DNA of 50,777 bases from an uncultured Pelagibacteraceae bacterium (GTDB lineage: Bacteria; Pseudomonadota; Alphaproteobacteria; Pelagibacterales; Pelagibacteraceae). The DNA lies in assembly GCA_902573985.1 (NCBI GenBank), contig CACGLS010000002.1, forward strand, positions 64,001-114,777. Direction: 5' to 3'. Position 1 is the first letter of the stretch. Each line of letters starts with the position of its first letter. Shown piece by piece: positions 1 through 9,835 of this stretch. The position numbers were made by a program, and so were the translations under genes. The notes under the pieces are model-generated. The model had not been told where the DNA came from, did no database searches, and was given only the letters and a program-made list of their open reading frames with translations.

Positions 1-669
1 TATCCTTAAATCTGATTCTTTTATCTTTATATCTACCTCTTCTACCTCAGGAAGAACTGCAACTGTCGCTGCAGAAGTATGAACTCTACCTTGTGTTTCA
101 GTTTCTGGTATCCTTTGAACTCTGTGAACACCCGATTCGTATTTTAAGTATGAGTATATGTTACTGCCATTTACAGAAAAAATAACCTCCTTAAATCCTC
201 CAGCATCACTTTTTGAAATACTTATAATTTCTAATTGCCATTTTTTTTTTGAGCAAACTTTCTCATACATTTTGAATAAATCAGAGCAAAAAAGTGAGGC
301 CTCAAGTCCTCCAGTGCCAGCCCTAATTTCAACTATTGCATTTTTATCATCATCTTCATCTTTAGGGAGCAAAAATATCTTAAGACTATTTTCATTTTTA
401 ATTTTTTTTTTTTCTATATCTCTTAAGTCTTTTTTTGCCATCTCAATCATCTCTTCATCATTTTTTTTGTCTTGAACAATATTTTCCAAATCCTTTTTTT
501 CTTTTTCAAAATTTAAGTATTCTTTTGCTATTGAAATTATACTTCCTAAATTTGAGTATTCTTTTGATTTTTTAGCGAATGATTTTGTGTCAATATTTCC
601 AGATGAAAGTTCTTTTTCTAAAAAATTATGTTGTTTAATTATATCTTTTACTTTCTCTAGGGGTATCAT
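1..669 (-). CDS. prfA: Peptide chain release factor 1 (RF1), 3' end cut by window edge
   Basis: RF1 recognises UAA and UAG stop codons and triggers peptide release on the ribosome. The visible 223 codons start at the ATG at 669 ([15 protein letters not shown]) and run off the left edge. The N-terminal part is a helical coiled region rich in Lys and Glu. It is followed by the RF1 core motifs [10 protein letters not shown] (the family has RAGTGGDEA) and [21 protein letters not shown]. The fragment ends at IKESDLRI, just before the GGQ catalytic loop, so the catalytic motif itself is not visible. The start lies four bases after the ispG stop, which makes it the last gene seen of a lysC-ispG-prfA run. 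RF1 rather than RF2 is favoured by the [11 protein letters not shown] form. Confidence 0.96.
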   Translation of the reverse strand, partial: MIPLEKVKDIIKQHNFLEKELSSGNIDTKSFAKKSKEYSNLGSIISIAKEYLNFEKEKKDLENIVQDKKNDEEMIEMAKKDLRDIEKKKIKNENSLKIFLLPKDEDDDKNAIVEIRAGTGGLEASLFCSDLFKMYEKVCSKKKWQLEIISISKSDAGGFKEVIFSVNGSNIYSYLKYESGVHRVQRIPETETQGRVHTSAATVAVLPEVEEVDIKIKESDLRI

Positions 670-673
670 GTGT

Positions 674-1765
674 TTAGTTAGTTTCTTCTACCTTTTTTTC
701 AACTAATTTTACTACTTTATCTATAATTTCTGAGCTTGCTACTTTTGTATGTGGGACACCCGACAAGTACAGAAGATTGTTATCTTGACCACCTCCGGTC
801 AGGCCAATTTCTGTTTGAGAGGCCTCACCCGGACCATTTACAACACACCCAATTATAGAAAGGTTGATAGGTTTTTTTATATGAGAAAGTTTTTTTTCTA
901 ATATTTTTACGGTTTCAATTACCGGAAATGCTTGACGAGCGCATGATGGGCATGAGATGATATTTATACCTCTAGATCTTATTCCGATCGACTTTAAAAT
1001 TTCGTAACCAGCTTTTACTTCATCAATTGGATCAGACGATAAAGAAACTCTTATTGTGTCGCCTATTCCTTGCATTAATAATTGGCCTATACCAATTGAA
1101 GATTTAATGCTTCCTGTTAACAATCCTCCTGCTTCAGTAACTCCAAGGTGGAGAGGATAATTACAAATTTTTGATAATTCTTGATAAGCTTTAACTGTAA
1201 GAAAAATATCAGAAGACTTAACGCTGATTTTAAAATTAAAAAAATCGTTATCTTCAAATAATCTAATATTGTATTTCGCACTTTCTACCAAGGCTTCAGG
1301 GCACGGTTCTTTATACTTCTCAAGTAAGGTTTTATCCAAGGAACCGGCATTAACACCTATTCTTATTGAACAATTATTATCTTTTGCTGCTTTGATTACT
1401 TCAATAATTCTATTTTTTGATCCAATGTTACCAGGGTTAATTCTCAAACACCCCGCACCAACTTTTGCTGCTTCTAGCGCTCTTTTATAATGAAAATGAA
1501 TATCAGCAACTACTGGAACATTTACTTCTTTGATGATGTGTTTAAGAGATTTTGTTGATTCTTCGTCAGGACAAGAAACTCTTACAATATCTGCTCCAGC
1601 ATCCTCAAGATCGTTAATTTGTTTAACTGTTGCTTTAATATCTGTTGTTAAAGTGTTAGTCATAGACTGAACACTAATAATCGAGTCGCCTCCAACAGAA
1701 ACATTGCCTACTTTAATTTCTCTGGTTTTCTTTCTTCTAATTACTCTATGTGGTCTTATATCCAT
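674..1765 (-). CDS. ispG: 4-hydroxy-3-methylbut-2-en-1-yl diphosphate synthase (flavodoxin type)
   Basis: IspG (GcpE) is the [4Fe-4S] enzyme of the MEP isoprenoid pathway that reductively opens the cyclic diphosphate MEcPP to HMBPP. The 363-residue protein has the compact bacterial two-domain form: an N-terminal TIM barrel ([12 protein letters not shown], then [11 protein letters not shown]) and a C-terminal iron-sulfur domain. The three expected cluster cysteines are visible: Cys272 and Cys275 in [11 protein letters not shown] and Cys307 in [10 protein letters not shown], with the conserved Glu314 just after. One base separates it from the lysC stop upstream and four from prfA downstream, so the three genes are probably cotranscribed. 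Nothing in the protein looks damaged. Confidence 0.97.
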   Translation of the reverse strand: MDIRPHRVIRRKKTREIKVGNVSVGGDSIISVQSMTNTLTTDIKATVKQINDLEDAGADIVRVSCPDEESTKSLKHIIKEVNVPVVADIHFHYKRALEAAKVGAGCLRINPGNIGSKNRIIEVIKAAKDNNCSIRIGVNAGSLDKTLLEKYKEPCPEALVESAKYNIRLFEDNDFFNFKISVKSSDIFLTVKAYQELSKICNYPLHLGVTEAGGLLTGSIKSSIGIGQLLMQGIGDTIRVSLSSDPIDEVKAGYEILKSIGIRSRGINIISCPSCARQAFPVIETVKILEKKLSHIKKPINLSIIGCVVNGPGEASQTEIGLTGGGQDNNLLYLSGVPHTKVASSEIIDKVVKLVEKKVEETN

Positions 1766-1766
1766 C

Positions 1767-2975
1767 TTAATCTAAATCGAAAATTGTATGCAATTTTTTG
1801 ACTGCATTCAAAGTATTTTCTTCGTCAATAATTACAGATAACTTAATTTCAGATGTTGATATTGCTAAAATGTTGATATTATTCTCTGCCAGTCCTTTAA
1901 ACATCTTAAATGTAACCCCAGGTGTTGAAACCATTCCAGCTCCCACAATTGAAATTTTAGCTACTTTATCATTATGAGTAATTTTTTTATATTTTATCTT
2001 TTTATTATTATCTAAAATGTCCTTAGTTTTCAAAAGGTCCTGTCTTTTTATTGTAAAGGTAATATCTGTAGTATTTTGATCAGATGAAATATTTTGAATA
2101 ACCATATCTACATTAATCTGAGCTTTATTAAGTGGCTCAAAAATATTTGCAGCTACTCCAGGTTTATCCTCGACACCAATTAAGGTAATTTTCGCATCAT
2201 CTTTTGAATAAGCTACACCTGTAACACTTTTTGTATAATCGATATTTTGTTGATCGAAAATCACTGTTCCTTCTCTATCAGTAAAAGTTGACTTCACTTC
2301 TATAGGAATATTATACATCATTGCTGTTTGCACTGCTGAAGATTGCATTACTTTCGCTCCTAAAGACGATAATTCGAGCATCTCATCATAAGAAATCTTA
2401 TCAATTTTTTTTGCCACAGGAATTTTAGCAGGATCTGTAGAATAAACACCCTCGACATCAGTATAGATTTCACAAGTTTCTGCATTAAATAATTTTGCAA
2501 AAGCAACTGCAGTCGCATCGGAACCTCCCCTACCAATAGTTGTCACGTTACCATCTTTAGAGATACCTTGAAAACCTGGAACAATTGCTACTCCGTCTTT
2601 TATAAATTCATTAATTTCTTTAATATTGACATTAATTATTCTTGCGTTTGAATGTTCTCCCTCAGTGATAATGGGTATTTGCCAATTTAACCAAGATTTT
2701 GCATTTATACCTAGTTCAATTAGCGCTCCAGCGAGTAAGGCACTTGTAACTTGCTCTCCAGATGACAATAAAACGTCATATTCTCTCCTATCAAAATTTT
2801 TTGATATTTCTCTCGAAAGATTTATAAGCTCATTAGTTTTACCTGACATAGCAGAGACTATTGTGATTACTTGATTACCCAGGTCTTTTTCTGATTTGAC
2901 GATTTTTGCTACATGTTGTATTCTAGCAATAGTTCCGACAGATGTCCCACCAAACTTTAATACTTTTTTTACCAT
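1767..2975 (-). CDS. lysC: Aspartate kinase
   Basis: Aspartokinase phosphorylates L-aspartate, the first step toward lysine/diaminopimelate, threonine and methionine. The 402-residue protein opens with the family signature KFGGTSVG (residues 7-14), followed by the amino-acid-kinase fold ([30 protein letters not shown]). The C-terminal third carries two ACT-type regulatory domains ([14 protein letters not shown] and [15 protein letters not shown]), so feedback inhibition by lysine and/or threonine is likely from family knowledge. It is the first gene of the lysC-ispG-prfA run. The divergent gap to ubiG (2976-3036) is only 61 bases and must hold both promoters. DapD and DapE, later in the same lysine pathway, are encoded at 28694-30678. 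Confidence 0.97.
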   Translation of the reverse strand: MVKKVLKFGGTSVGTIARIQHVAKIVKSEKDLGNQVITIVSAMSGKTNELINLSREISKNFDRREYDVLLSSGEQVTSALLAGALIELGINAKSWLNWQIPIITEGEHSNARIINVNIKEINEFIKDGVAIVPGFQGISKDGNVTTIGRGGSDATAVAFAKLFNAETCEIYTDVEGVYSTDPAKIPVAKKIDKISYDEMLELSSLGAKVMQSSAVQTAMMYNIPIEVKSTFTDREGTVIFDQQNIDYTKSVTGVAYSKDDAKITLIGVEDKPGVAANIFEPLNKAQINVDMVIQNISSDQNTTDITFTIKRQDLLKTKDILDNNKKIKYKKITHNDKVAKISIVGAGMVSTPGVTFKMFKGLAENNINILAISTSEIKLSVIIDEENTLNAVKKLHTIFDLD

Positions 2976-3036
2976 TTTAGAATTTTTATATAATTTAAAA
3001 AGATTTTAATGTATTTTATTTAAAAAAAATTATTCC

Positions 3037-3762
3037 ATGACTACTATAAATAAAGAAGAAATTCAAAAGTTTTCAATCTTAGCTGAGGAATGGTGGGATG
3101 TTAAGGGAAAATTTAAACCCTTGCATATGTTTAATCCAATTAGAATTGAATATATTGTTGAAAAAGTAAAGGAACATTTCAGTATTGACGATAGAAAAGT
3201 TAATTACTTTAAAAATTTAAAGTTTCTAGATATTGGATGTGGAGGTGGATTGATAAGCGAACCTATGGCAAGACTTGGAGCTAATGTAACTGGTATTGAT
3301 GCTTCAGAAAAAAATATAAAAATTGCAAAATTACACTCAATGGAAAGTAACCTTGATATTAATTATCTTAATAAATCACCTGAACAATTAAAAGAATATG
3401 AAAAGTATGATGTGATTTTAAACCTCGAGGTTATTGAGCATGTAGAGAATGTAAATTTATATATCAAAGCTTGTAAAAAATTACTTAAAAAAAAAGGCAT
3501 AATGTTTACAGCAACCTTAAATCGGACTTTTACATCTTACATAAAAGCAATTATAGGTGCTGAATATATCCTTAGATGGCTTCCGATTGGGACACATGAT
3601 TGGAATAAATTTATAAAACCAGAAGAATTAGAAAAGTATTTAGGAGATGAAAATTTTAAAACTAAGGAAATTAAAGGGATGAATTTTAACCCACTTACAC
3701 AAAAATGGAGAAGATCAAATAATTTATCAGTTAACTACATAATTTTGAGCATGAATAACTAG
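3037..3762 (+). CDS. ubiG: Ubiquinone biosynthesis O-methyltransferase
   Basis: UbiG performs the two SAM-dependent O-methylations of ubiquinone biosynthesis. The 241-residue protein starts with the typical N-terminal stretch KFSILAEEWWDVKGKFKPLH, which is diagnostic for UbiG against other class I methyltransferases. The SAM-binding motif LDIGCGGGLISEPMARLG follows from residue 64, then VTGIDAS. Later motifs NLEVIEHVENV and GTHDWNKFIKPEEL also fit UbiG. It stands alone on the plus strand, divergent from lysC. Its TAG stop interlocks with the TAG stop of the DUF1178 gene on the other strand through the palindrome CTAG at 3759-3762. The upstream region is A/T-rich and shows no clear Shine-Dalgarno. 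Confidence 0.96.
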   Translation: MTTINKEEIQKFSILAEEWWDVKGKFKPLHMFNPIRIEYIVEKVKEHFSIDDRKVNYFKNLKFLDIGCGGGLISEPMARLGANVTGIDASEKNIKIAKLHSMESNLDINYLNKSPEQLKEYEKYDVILNLEVIEHVENVNLYIKACKKLLKKKGIMFTATLNRTFTSYIKAIIGAEYILRWLPIGTHDWNKFIKPEELEKYLGDENFKTKEIKGMNFNPLTQKWRRSNNLSVNYIILSMNN

Positions 3763-4181
3763 TTGTTTTTATTAATCCAAGGAATGCTTAATAGATCTAT
3801 ACCTTCATCAGCTAGCTCTTGTCTCTCTTTTATTGTCGTTGTTCCGTAGATAGTCTTTTTGCTTTTTTTATCATAATAAATTTCTCTTACTTTTTTGCTA
3901 AAGTTTTTTCCAACATACTCAAAATTTTTCTCAATATATTTTCTTAAACTTAATAATTTTTCTCTTTCTAGTTTAAAAGATTTTTCTACATTTTTAAAAT
4001 CATCATTTTTTTTATTCATTAATGATACCATTGGAGCCATTATAGTTTTGTTAATATTTTTCGATGTACAAAAAATACATTCAAGTAATTTTCTTTTCTT
4101 TAATTTTTCAAACTCACTAGAGCTAGAAAACCAACTTTCAAATTCATGGTTATTTTTACATATTAAATTATATTTAATCAT
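3759..4181 (-). CDS. DUF1178 family protein
   Basis: A 140-residue protein of the DUF1178 family, which is common in alphaproteobacteria and has no established function. The N-terminus shows the family pattern: YNLICKNNHEFESWFSSS, then ECIFCTSKNINKTIMAP. The cysteines and histidine (C8, H12 and the CxxC pair) suggest a small zinc ribbon, although this is inferred from the pattern. The remaining half is charged and probably helical, ending ELADEGIDLLSIPWINKNN. One base separates it from argJ upstream, so it is probably read through from argJ. Its stop overlaps the ubiG stop by four bases. Confidence 0.88.
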   Translation of the reverse strand: MIKYNLICKNNHEFESWFSSSSEFEKLKKRKLLECIFCTSKNINKTIMAPMVSLMNKKNDDFKNVEKSFKLEREKLLSLRKYIEKNFEYVGKNFSKKVREIYYDKKSKKTIYGTTTIKERQELADEGIDLLSIPWINKNN

Positions 4182-4182
4182 A

Positions 4183-5487
4183 TTAATTTCTATAATCAGC
4201 GTTTATATCTATGTAATCATGTGTAAAGTCACATGTGTAGCACTTAAATGCATCATTGCCTAATTTTAAGTTAATTTCTATTTCTATAGAGTCCCATTCC
4301 ATATACTCTTTTAATTTTTTTTCATCGTAGCTCTCAGAAATTCTTCCATTTTCTGCAACAATTATGTCTCCAATTTTCACCTTTAATTTTTTTTGATCAA
4401 TTATTTCTCCAGATTTTCCGATACCCATAACGATTCTTCCCCAATTAGGGTCCTCTCCAGCCACTGCAGTTTTTACAAGTGGGGAATTAGCAACAGAAAA
4501 TGCAATATTTCTTGCGCTGCCTAATGATTTAGCATTTATAACATTGATAGTAACAAATTTTCTTGCTCCCTCACCATCAACTACAATCTGTTTAGCGAGA
4601 TTTAAACATACCTTTTTTAATGCAAATTCAAATTTTTGTACTACTTTATCTGTTAAAGATAAATTTTGTCCAATTTTTAATGTTCTTGACGAAAAAATTG
4701 AAACCATATCATTAGTTGATTGATCGCTATCAACTGTAATAGCGTTAAAAGAATTTGATACTGATCTTTTTAAAAGTGATTTTAGTAAATTTGAATTTAT
4801 ATCTGCATTAGTGAATATAAATGATAACATAGTGGCTAAATTTGGGGCAATCATACCTGACCCCTTTGCTACACCACATATTTTTATTAATTCATCGCCC
4901 ACAACTATTTCCTCATAAGCTACCTTAGGCTTTGTATCAGTTGTCATCATTGCAGATGCTAGTTTTAACCAATACATTTTATTTTGGTCTCCTCTTAATC
5001 TATCTACTAGATCTTGTAATCTATTTTTTATCTTTTCTACTGGGAAGTCTTCGCCGATAACTCCAGTTGAAGCAAAAATTAAGTCTTTAATTTTGACTGT
5101 TTCGCTTGTTCCTTTTTGAGATTTTGACTCTTTTAATGTTAAAATTCTTGATAAATTTTTTGCTAAAACATCGATAGAATCTTTTCCTTGTTTGCCTGTG
5201 AAAGTATTTGCATTTTTTGTATTAACCAATAATCCCTTAATAATTTTTTTGTGAGAATTGTTATTCCAGGGAATAAATTCTGATGTAATACTATTTGTAG
5301 TGGTAAGCGTTGCATAGTTTGCCCCTTTTTTAAAATAAAAAAGTGCTAGATCATCTCTACCATCCCCATATAAATCAGCTGAAATAGCTGACATCTCCAA
5401 GCCATCTATTTGTTTCAAAGTTTGAAACTCTCCCATTTTAGATAATTTAGATTTATCTTTTAAGAAGTTTTTGATGTTTATTGTCAT
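4183..5487 (-). CDS. argJ: Bifunctional glutamate N-acetyltransferase / ornithine acetyltransferase
   Basis: ArgJ recycles the acetyl group in arginine synthesis, transferring it from N-acetylornithine to glutamate. The precursor cleaves itself into two chains at a conserved Ala-Thr bond. That site is visible as GMIAPNLATML, with the nucleophile Thr219, so the alpha chain would be about 218 and the beta chain about 216 residues. The oxyanion-hole region FASTGVIGEDFP lies near residues 138-149. The full length of 434 is normal. It diverges from secA over a 44-base gap and is followed after one base by the DUF1178 gene. ArgB, the next arginine-pathway kinase, is encoded far away at 27176. Confidence 0.96.
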   Translation of the reverse strand: MTINIKNFLKDKSKLSKMGEFQTLKQIDGLEMSAISADLYGDGRDDLALFYFKKGANYATLTTTNSITSEFIPWNNNSHKKIIKGLLVNTKNANTFTGKQGKDSIDVLAKNLSRILTLKESKSQKGTSETVKIKDLIFASTGVIGEDFPVEKIKNRLQDLVDRLRGDQNKMYWLKLASAMMTTDTKPKVAYEEIVVGDELIKICGVAKGSGMIAPNLATMLSFIFTNADINSNLLKSLLKRSVSNSFNAITVDSDQSTNDMVSIFSSRTLKIGQNLSLTDKVVQKFEFALKKVCLNLAKQIVVDGEGARKFVTINVINAKSLGSARNIAFSVANSPLVKTAVAGEDPNWGRIVMGIGKSGEIIDQKKLKVKIGDIIVAENGRISESYDEKKLKEYMEWDSIEIEINLKLGNDAFKCYTCDFTHDYIDINADYRN

Positions 5488-5531
5488 AATTAATGTTTAA
5501 TTTAAATTATAAATACATATATAGAGATATA

Positions 5532-8093
5532 ATGAATTTATTTACAAGAACTTTTAGTAAAATATTTAGGAGCTCTAATCAACAAGAATTAGATAAAATC
5601 CAGAATCTAATTTTGGCAATTAATGATAAAGAAAGTCAAATTAAGTCTCTTTCGGAAAGTGACTTCAAAGAAAAAACAGCTAATTACAAAAAAAAAGCTC
5701 AAAATGGATCTTTTGATTTAAATGAAATTTTACCTGAGTGTTTCGCGTTAGTAAGAGAGGCAGCGAAAAGGACACTAGGTGAAAGACATTATGATGTTCA
5801 ATTAGCTGGGGGCATAATTCTTCATAAAGGTAAAATAGCGGAGATGAAAACAGGCGAGGGAAAAACTTTAGTTTCAACTCTACCAGCTTATTTAAATTCT
5901 CTTTCAGGAAAGGGAGTTCATATTGTGACTGTAAATGATTATTTAGCTAAAAGAGACTCTGCTTGGATGGGTAAAGTTTTTAATTATCTCGGAGTATCAA
6001 CTGGCTGTATAACTCATGACCAAGATGATGAAAATAGAAAAAGAAATTATGAATGTGATATTACTTATGCTACCAATAATGAACTTGGTTTTGATTATTT
6101 AAGAGATAATATGAAATATGAACTAAGTGAAATGGTTCAAAAAAATCACAATTATTGTATCGTTGATGAGGTTGATAGTATACTTATCGATGAGTCAAGA
6201 ACTCCTTTAATTATTTCGGGAAAATTGGAGGACAAAACAACTCTTTATACAACTTCTAATGAGTTTATAAAAAAGTTAGAGGTAAGTGATTATGAGCTTG
6301 ATGAAAAAAATAAAAATGTCATTCTTAATGATACCGGTGTAGATAAAATTGAAAAGTTGGCACTTCAAAAAAATATACTTAAAAACAATAATTTTTACGA
6401 CCCAAGTAATCTAGATCTTGTTCATCACACAAATCAAGCTCTTAAAGCAAATCTAATCTTTAAAAAAGATAAAGATTATATTATCAGGGATGGAAAAGTA
6501 CAAATTATTGATGAATTTACTGGAAGAGTATTAGGTGGCAGAAGATTTTCTGACGGTTTACATCAAGCTATAGAGGCTAAAGAGAATGTAAATATTGAGG
6601 AGGAAAATCAGACACTAGCATCAATTACTTATCAAAATTATTTTAGACTTTATAAGAAATTAGCCGGAATGACAGGAACAGCTATGACCGAGTCTGAGGA
6701 ATTTTTTGATATTTATAAATTAAATGTTGTCTCAATACCAACTAATAAGAAAATGTTGCGAAAAGATTATAACGACCAAATTTTTAGAACTGAAAAAGAA
6801 AAATATAATGCAATTACTAATAAAATTATAGAGTGCAATACACAAGGCCAACCAGTTTTAGTAGGCACAACAAGTATAGACAAGTCAGAAAAAATTTCTA
6901 AATTTTTAAATAGCAAGAGTATTAAGCACAATGTTCTTAATGCAAAACTACACGAACAAGAAGCAAAAATTATAGCGGAGGCTGGAAAAACTGGTGCTGT
7001 TACAATCGCAACTAACATGGCAGGCAGAGGAACTGATATTAAATTGGGAGGAAACAAAGATTTTTTTGAGGATGGAAAAGAAATTAGCTCTGAAGAGTAC
7101 AATCAAAATGAAAAAAAAGTTAAAAGTCTTGGTGGATTATTTATAATTGGGACAGAAAGACATGAAAGTAGAAGAATAGATAATCAATTAAGGGGGAGAT
7201 CCGGTAGACAGGGTGATCCTGGTTCAACTATATTTTTTATAAGTTTACAAGATGAATTAATGAGAATATTTGGAGGTGACTCAATTGATGGAATGCTTAA
7301 GAAACTAGGTTTAAAAGAGAACGAGTCGATAGATCATCCTTGGATAAATAAAGCAATGGAAAGAGCGCAAAAAAAGGTTGAGAGTAGAAACTTTGATATT
7401 CGAAAAACTTTGATTAAATTTGATGATGTTATGAATGATCAAAGACAAGTAATATTTTCACAGAGATTAAGAATTTTGAAAGAAAAAAGTATAAGCGCAA
7501 TACTAGAAGATTTTTTTGAGGAAATATTGAATAATTTAAGTTCGTCAATAGAGAATTTCAAAAAATCTAATGATGAAAAATATTTATTAGAAATTAAAAA
7601 TATTACTGGAAATATTTTAACTGAAAAGCAATTATCAAGTTTGTCATCAAAATCAAAGGACGACTTCAATAAAGATATGAGAAGTTTATTTATGAATAAA
7701 CAAAAATCTAGAATAAGTGTTTTAGGTGAGGATCAAAACAGGAGTTTAGAAAAAAAAATTTTTCTTCAAATTATAGACTTTTCTTGGAGATCGCACCTAC
7801 AATATTTAGAGCAATTAAGACAAGTAATCGGTCTGAGGCAGTATGGGCAGAAGGATCCTTTATCAGAATTCAAAAAAGAAGCTTTTGTTCTTTTTGAAGG
7901 GCTTTTATCTAAAATTAAAGTAGACATAATTAAACTATTATTGAATTTAAATATAGTTGTAACTCCTGAAGAAGAAAATATTAAACAAAAAAAACAAAGT
8001 TTTGTTAAAAATGATTTAAAGAAAGTTGGAAGAAATGAAAAGTGCCCTTGTGGTTCTGGCAAAAAATATAAATTTTGCCACGGAAGTATTTAA
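5532..8093 (+). CDS. secA: Preprotein translocase ATPase SecA
   Basis: SecA drives post-translational export through SecYEG. I chose the ATG at 5532 (MNLFTRTFSKIFRSSN, 853 residues), because SecA normally starts this way; the frame is open back to 5493 but that adds an unusual 13-residue leader. Motifs run in order: Walker A MKTGEGKTLV, Walker B IVDEVDSILIDESRTP, the preprotein cross-linking region, TNMAGRGTDIKLGG, RGRSGRQGDPG in the second ATPase domain, and the helical scaffold. The C-terminus ends with the zinc/SecB-binding tail CPCGSGKKYKFCHG, with all four ligands present. Only two bases separate it from the convergent photolyase gene, so there is no room for a terminator hairpin. Confidence 0.98.
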   Translation: MNLFTRTFSKIFRSSNQQELDKIQNLILAINDKESQIKSLSESDFKEKTANYKKKAQNGSFDLNEILPECFALVREAAKRTLGERHYDVQLAGGIILHKGKIAEMKTGEGKTLVSTLPAYLNSLSGKGVHIVTVNDYLAKRDSAWMGKVFNYLGVSTGCITHDQDDENRKRNYECDITYATNNELGFDYLRDNMKYELSEMVQKNHNYCIVDEVDSILIDESRTPLIISGKLEDKTTLYTTSNEFIKKLEVSDYELDEKNKNVILNDTGVDKIEKLALQKNILKNNNFYDPSNLDLVHHTNQALKANLIFKKDKDYIIRDGKVQIIDEFTGRVLGGRRFSDGLHQAIEAKENVNIEEENQTLASITYQNYFRLYKKLAGMTGTAMTESEEFFDIYKLNVVSIPTNKKMLRKDYNDQIFRTEKEKYNAITNKIIECNTQGQPVLVGTTSIDKSEKISKFLNSKSIKHNVLNAKLHEQEAKIIAEAGKTGAVTIATNMAGRGTDIKLGGNKDFFEDGKEISSEEYNQNEKKVKSLGGLFIIGTERHESRRIDNQLRGRSGRQGDPGSTIFFISLQDELMRIFGGDSIDGMLKKLGLKENESIDHPWINKAMERAQKKVESRNFDIRKTLIKFDDVMNDQRQVIFSQRLRILKEKSISAILEDFFEEILNNLSSSIENFKKSNDEKYLLEIKNITGNILTEKQLSSLSSKSKDDFNKDMRSLFMNKQKSRISVLGEDQNRSLEKKIFLQIIDFSWRSHLQYLEQLRQVIGLRQYGQKDPLSEFKKEAFVLFEGLLSKIKVDIIKLLLNLNIVVTPEEENIKQKKQSFVKNDLKKVGRNEKCPCGSGKKYKFCHGSI

Positions 8094-8095
8094 CT

Positions 8096-9493
8096 TTATA
8101 TTTTCTTGAAAGCGGAAAGGGCTTTGGATCTAGCTTGTTCATGATTTACGATTGGAAGTGGATAGTCAAAACCTAGTTTCAATATATTTACATCTTTTAG
8201 TTCCCAAGGTTTGTGTATAAATTTTTTTGGAACTTTTTTTAATTCTGGAACCCATTTTTTTACATATTCTCCATCTTTATCAAACTTTTCACCTTGTAAT
8301 ATTGGGTTAAAAATCCTGAAATACGGCGCTGCGTCTGCGCCACATCCTGCAACCCACTGCCAGCCAGAAACATTATTTGCCTCGTTATAGTCAAGTAAAG
8401 AGTTTTTAAAATATTTTTCGCCCTCTTTCCAATTTATTAGCAAATGTTTTACAAGGAAAGATCCAACAATCATCCTTACTCTGTTATGCATCCACCCGGT
8501 AGAATATAATTCTCTCATGCCAGCATCAACAATTGGATAACCTGTTAAACCCTGTTTCCAAGCTTTAAAAAATTTAGAATTTTTTTCCCAAGGAAAATTG
8601 TCAAACTTTTTTGAATAATTTCCTTTAAGCATATAAGAAAAATGATTAATCAAGGAGTGATTAAATTCTCTCCAACCTATTTCTGCTAAAAATTTCCCTA
8701 CTCCGGCGTTTTTTAATTTAATGCATTCTTCCCAGATTGTCTCCACATGTATCTGACCATGTTTTATGAATGGAGATAGTTTAGAAGTGCCTAGAGTGTA
8801 TGGGAAATTTCGTGACTCAGAGTAATTGCTAATTCTAGCCTTTAAAAATTTTTTTAATTCAATTAATGCTCTTTCCTCACTTGGAAACCAAATTTCTTTA
8901 AATTTATTAGACCAATTGTTTTTTAGAGCTAATTCACTTTCGTTAATTGAATTTTTAAAAAAAGAGATTTTTGTTTTTAGTTTTTTAATATTTTTATCTT
9001 TTTTAGGTATTTTTTCAGAATAAAATTTTTCAGCATTTCTCCAATAAGGGGTAAATACTTTGAAAGGAGAACCATCATTTTTTTTTACTTCATGATACTC
9101 ATTCAATATATTTCCCTTAAATATATTAAATTTAATTTTTTTTTCTCTTAAATTTTTTGATAGATATTGATCAAATTTTATATAATCTGGTTCATAAACT
9201 CTATTCCAATAAATTGAAAAATTTTTTTTTAAAAAAAGATGATCAAAGAAAGATTTATAAGTTTCCGTTTTGATTATTTCAAGATTGATATTAAAATAAA
9301 TTAGTTTTTTTTTAAATTCCTCGAGAGATCTTCTTACCCACCAATTTTGAGCTTCTTGGTTTTCAAATTTTTTTTTTTTGTATAAAAAGAATACTACTAC
9401 CTGCTGATGGTTTTTTGTTGCCTCAATAAGAGCCAAATTTTTTTTTAATCTAAAATCATCTCTCAGCCAAACAAGTCCTATATTTCTTAACAT
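8096..9493 (-). CDS. phrB: Deoxyribodipyrimidine photolyase
   Basis: A 465-residue light-driven DNA repair enzyme of the cryptochrome/photolyase family that reverses cyclobutane pyrimidine dimers with reduced FAD. The N-terminal antenna domain starts NIGLVWLRDDFRLKKNLAL. The C-terminal FAD domain carries the family blocks EIGWREFNHSL, GYPIVDAGMRELYSTGWMHN, RMIVGSFLVKHLLINWKEG and NVSGWQWVAGCGADAAPYF, with the Trp/Asn residues of the lesion site present. This is the class I CPD photolyase pattern; a (6-4) photolyase is unlikely. Such an enzyme suits a surface-ocean cell. It lies just downstream of tRNA-Phe on the same strand (52-base gap) and meets secA tail to tail. Confidence 0.95.
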   Translation of the reverse strand: MLRNIGLVWLRDDFRLKKNLALIEATKNHQQVVVFFLYKKKKFENQEAQNWWVRRSLEEFKKKLIYFNINLEIIKTETYKSFFDHLFLKKNFSIYWNRVYEPDYIKFDQYLSKNLREKKIKFNIFKGNILNEYHEVKKNDGSPFKVFTPYWRNAEKFYSEKIPKKDKNIKKLKTKISFFKNSINESELALKNNWSNKFKEIWFPSEERALIELKKFLKARISNYSESRNFPYTLGTSKLSPFIKHGQIHVETIWEECIKLKNAGVGKFLAEIGWREFNHSLINHFSYMLKGNYSKKFDNFPWEKNSKFFKAWKQGLTGYPIVDAGMRELYSTGWMHNRVRMIVGSFLVKHLLINWKEGEKYFKNSLLDYNEANNVSGWQWVAGCGADAAPYFRIFNPILQGEKFDKDGEYVKKWVPELKKVPKKFIHKPWELKDVNILKLGFDYPLPIVNHEQARSKALSAFKKI

Positions 9494-9545
9494 TAGTTAA
9501 TTTAACAAATTAAGTAAAAAATATCGATGCGCATTAATTACTCGG

Positions 9546-9620
9546 TGGTGGCCTTGGTAAGAATCGCACTTACGACACATACCTTTTCAGGGTACTGCTC
9601 TACTACTGAGCTACAAGGCC
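9546..9620 (-). tRNA. tRNA-Phe (anticodon GAA), CCA encoded
   Basis: Read on the minus strand the gene folds as a full cloverleaf. The acceptor GGCCTTG/CAAGGCC has seven perfect pairs, followed by discriminator A and an encoded CCA. The D-stem is GCTC/GAGC with a short seven-base loop AGTAGTA. The anticodon stem GTACC/GGTAT holds the loop CTGAAAA, giving GAA for phenylalanine. The T-stem GTAAG/CTTAC holds the loop TGCGATT. Two positions are odd: the D-loop has only one of the usual G18-G19 pair, and the T-loop has G where the nearly universal T55 (pseudouridine) should be. The first base of the tRNA is the last base of the infA stop codon. Confidence 0.93.
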
Positions 9621-9835
9621 TAAAATCTAAAAGTAATTCTACCTTTAGTCAAATCGTATGGCGTCATTTCAACCATTACATTATCTCCTGCGAGAACTCT
9701 TATTCTATTCTTTCTCAGCTTACCAGCAGTATGGGCTAAGATTTCATGATTGTTTTCCAATTTAACTCTAAACATCGCGTTAGGAAGTAACTCTGTTACT
9801 TTGCCTTTGAATTCTAAAGTTTCTTGTTTCGCCAA
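9620..9835 (-). CDS. infA: Translation initiation factor IF-1
   Basis: IF-1 binds the A site of the 30S subunit during initiation. The 71-residue protein is a single OB-fold S1 domain of standard length: it starts [19 protein letters not shown], has the motifs [19 protein letters not shown] and [19 protein letters not shown], and ends GRITFRF. It directly abuts hisD, with no base between the hisD stop and the infA start. Its TAG stop ends on the first base of tRNA-Phe, so the mRNA and the tRNA share a nucleotide. In other alphaproteobacteria infA also lies downstream of murA-DUF2948-hisD, although with extra genes (UPF0262, a phosphatase) that are missing here. Confidence 0.98.
   Translation of the reverse strand: MAKQETLEFKGKVTELLPNAMFRVKLENNHEILAHTAGKLRKNRIRVLAGDNVMVEMTPYDLTKGRITFRF

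Noticed and set aside
158-475. Plus-strand frame of 105 codons at the left end
   Set aside because: It is the antisense shadow of prfA, whose motifs are clear on the other strand.
9527-9739. Plus-strand open frame of 70 codons
   Set aside because: It runs across tRNA-Phe and the antisense of infA; both are certain, and the translated sequence resembles no protein.
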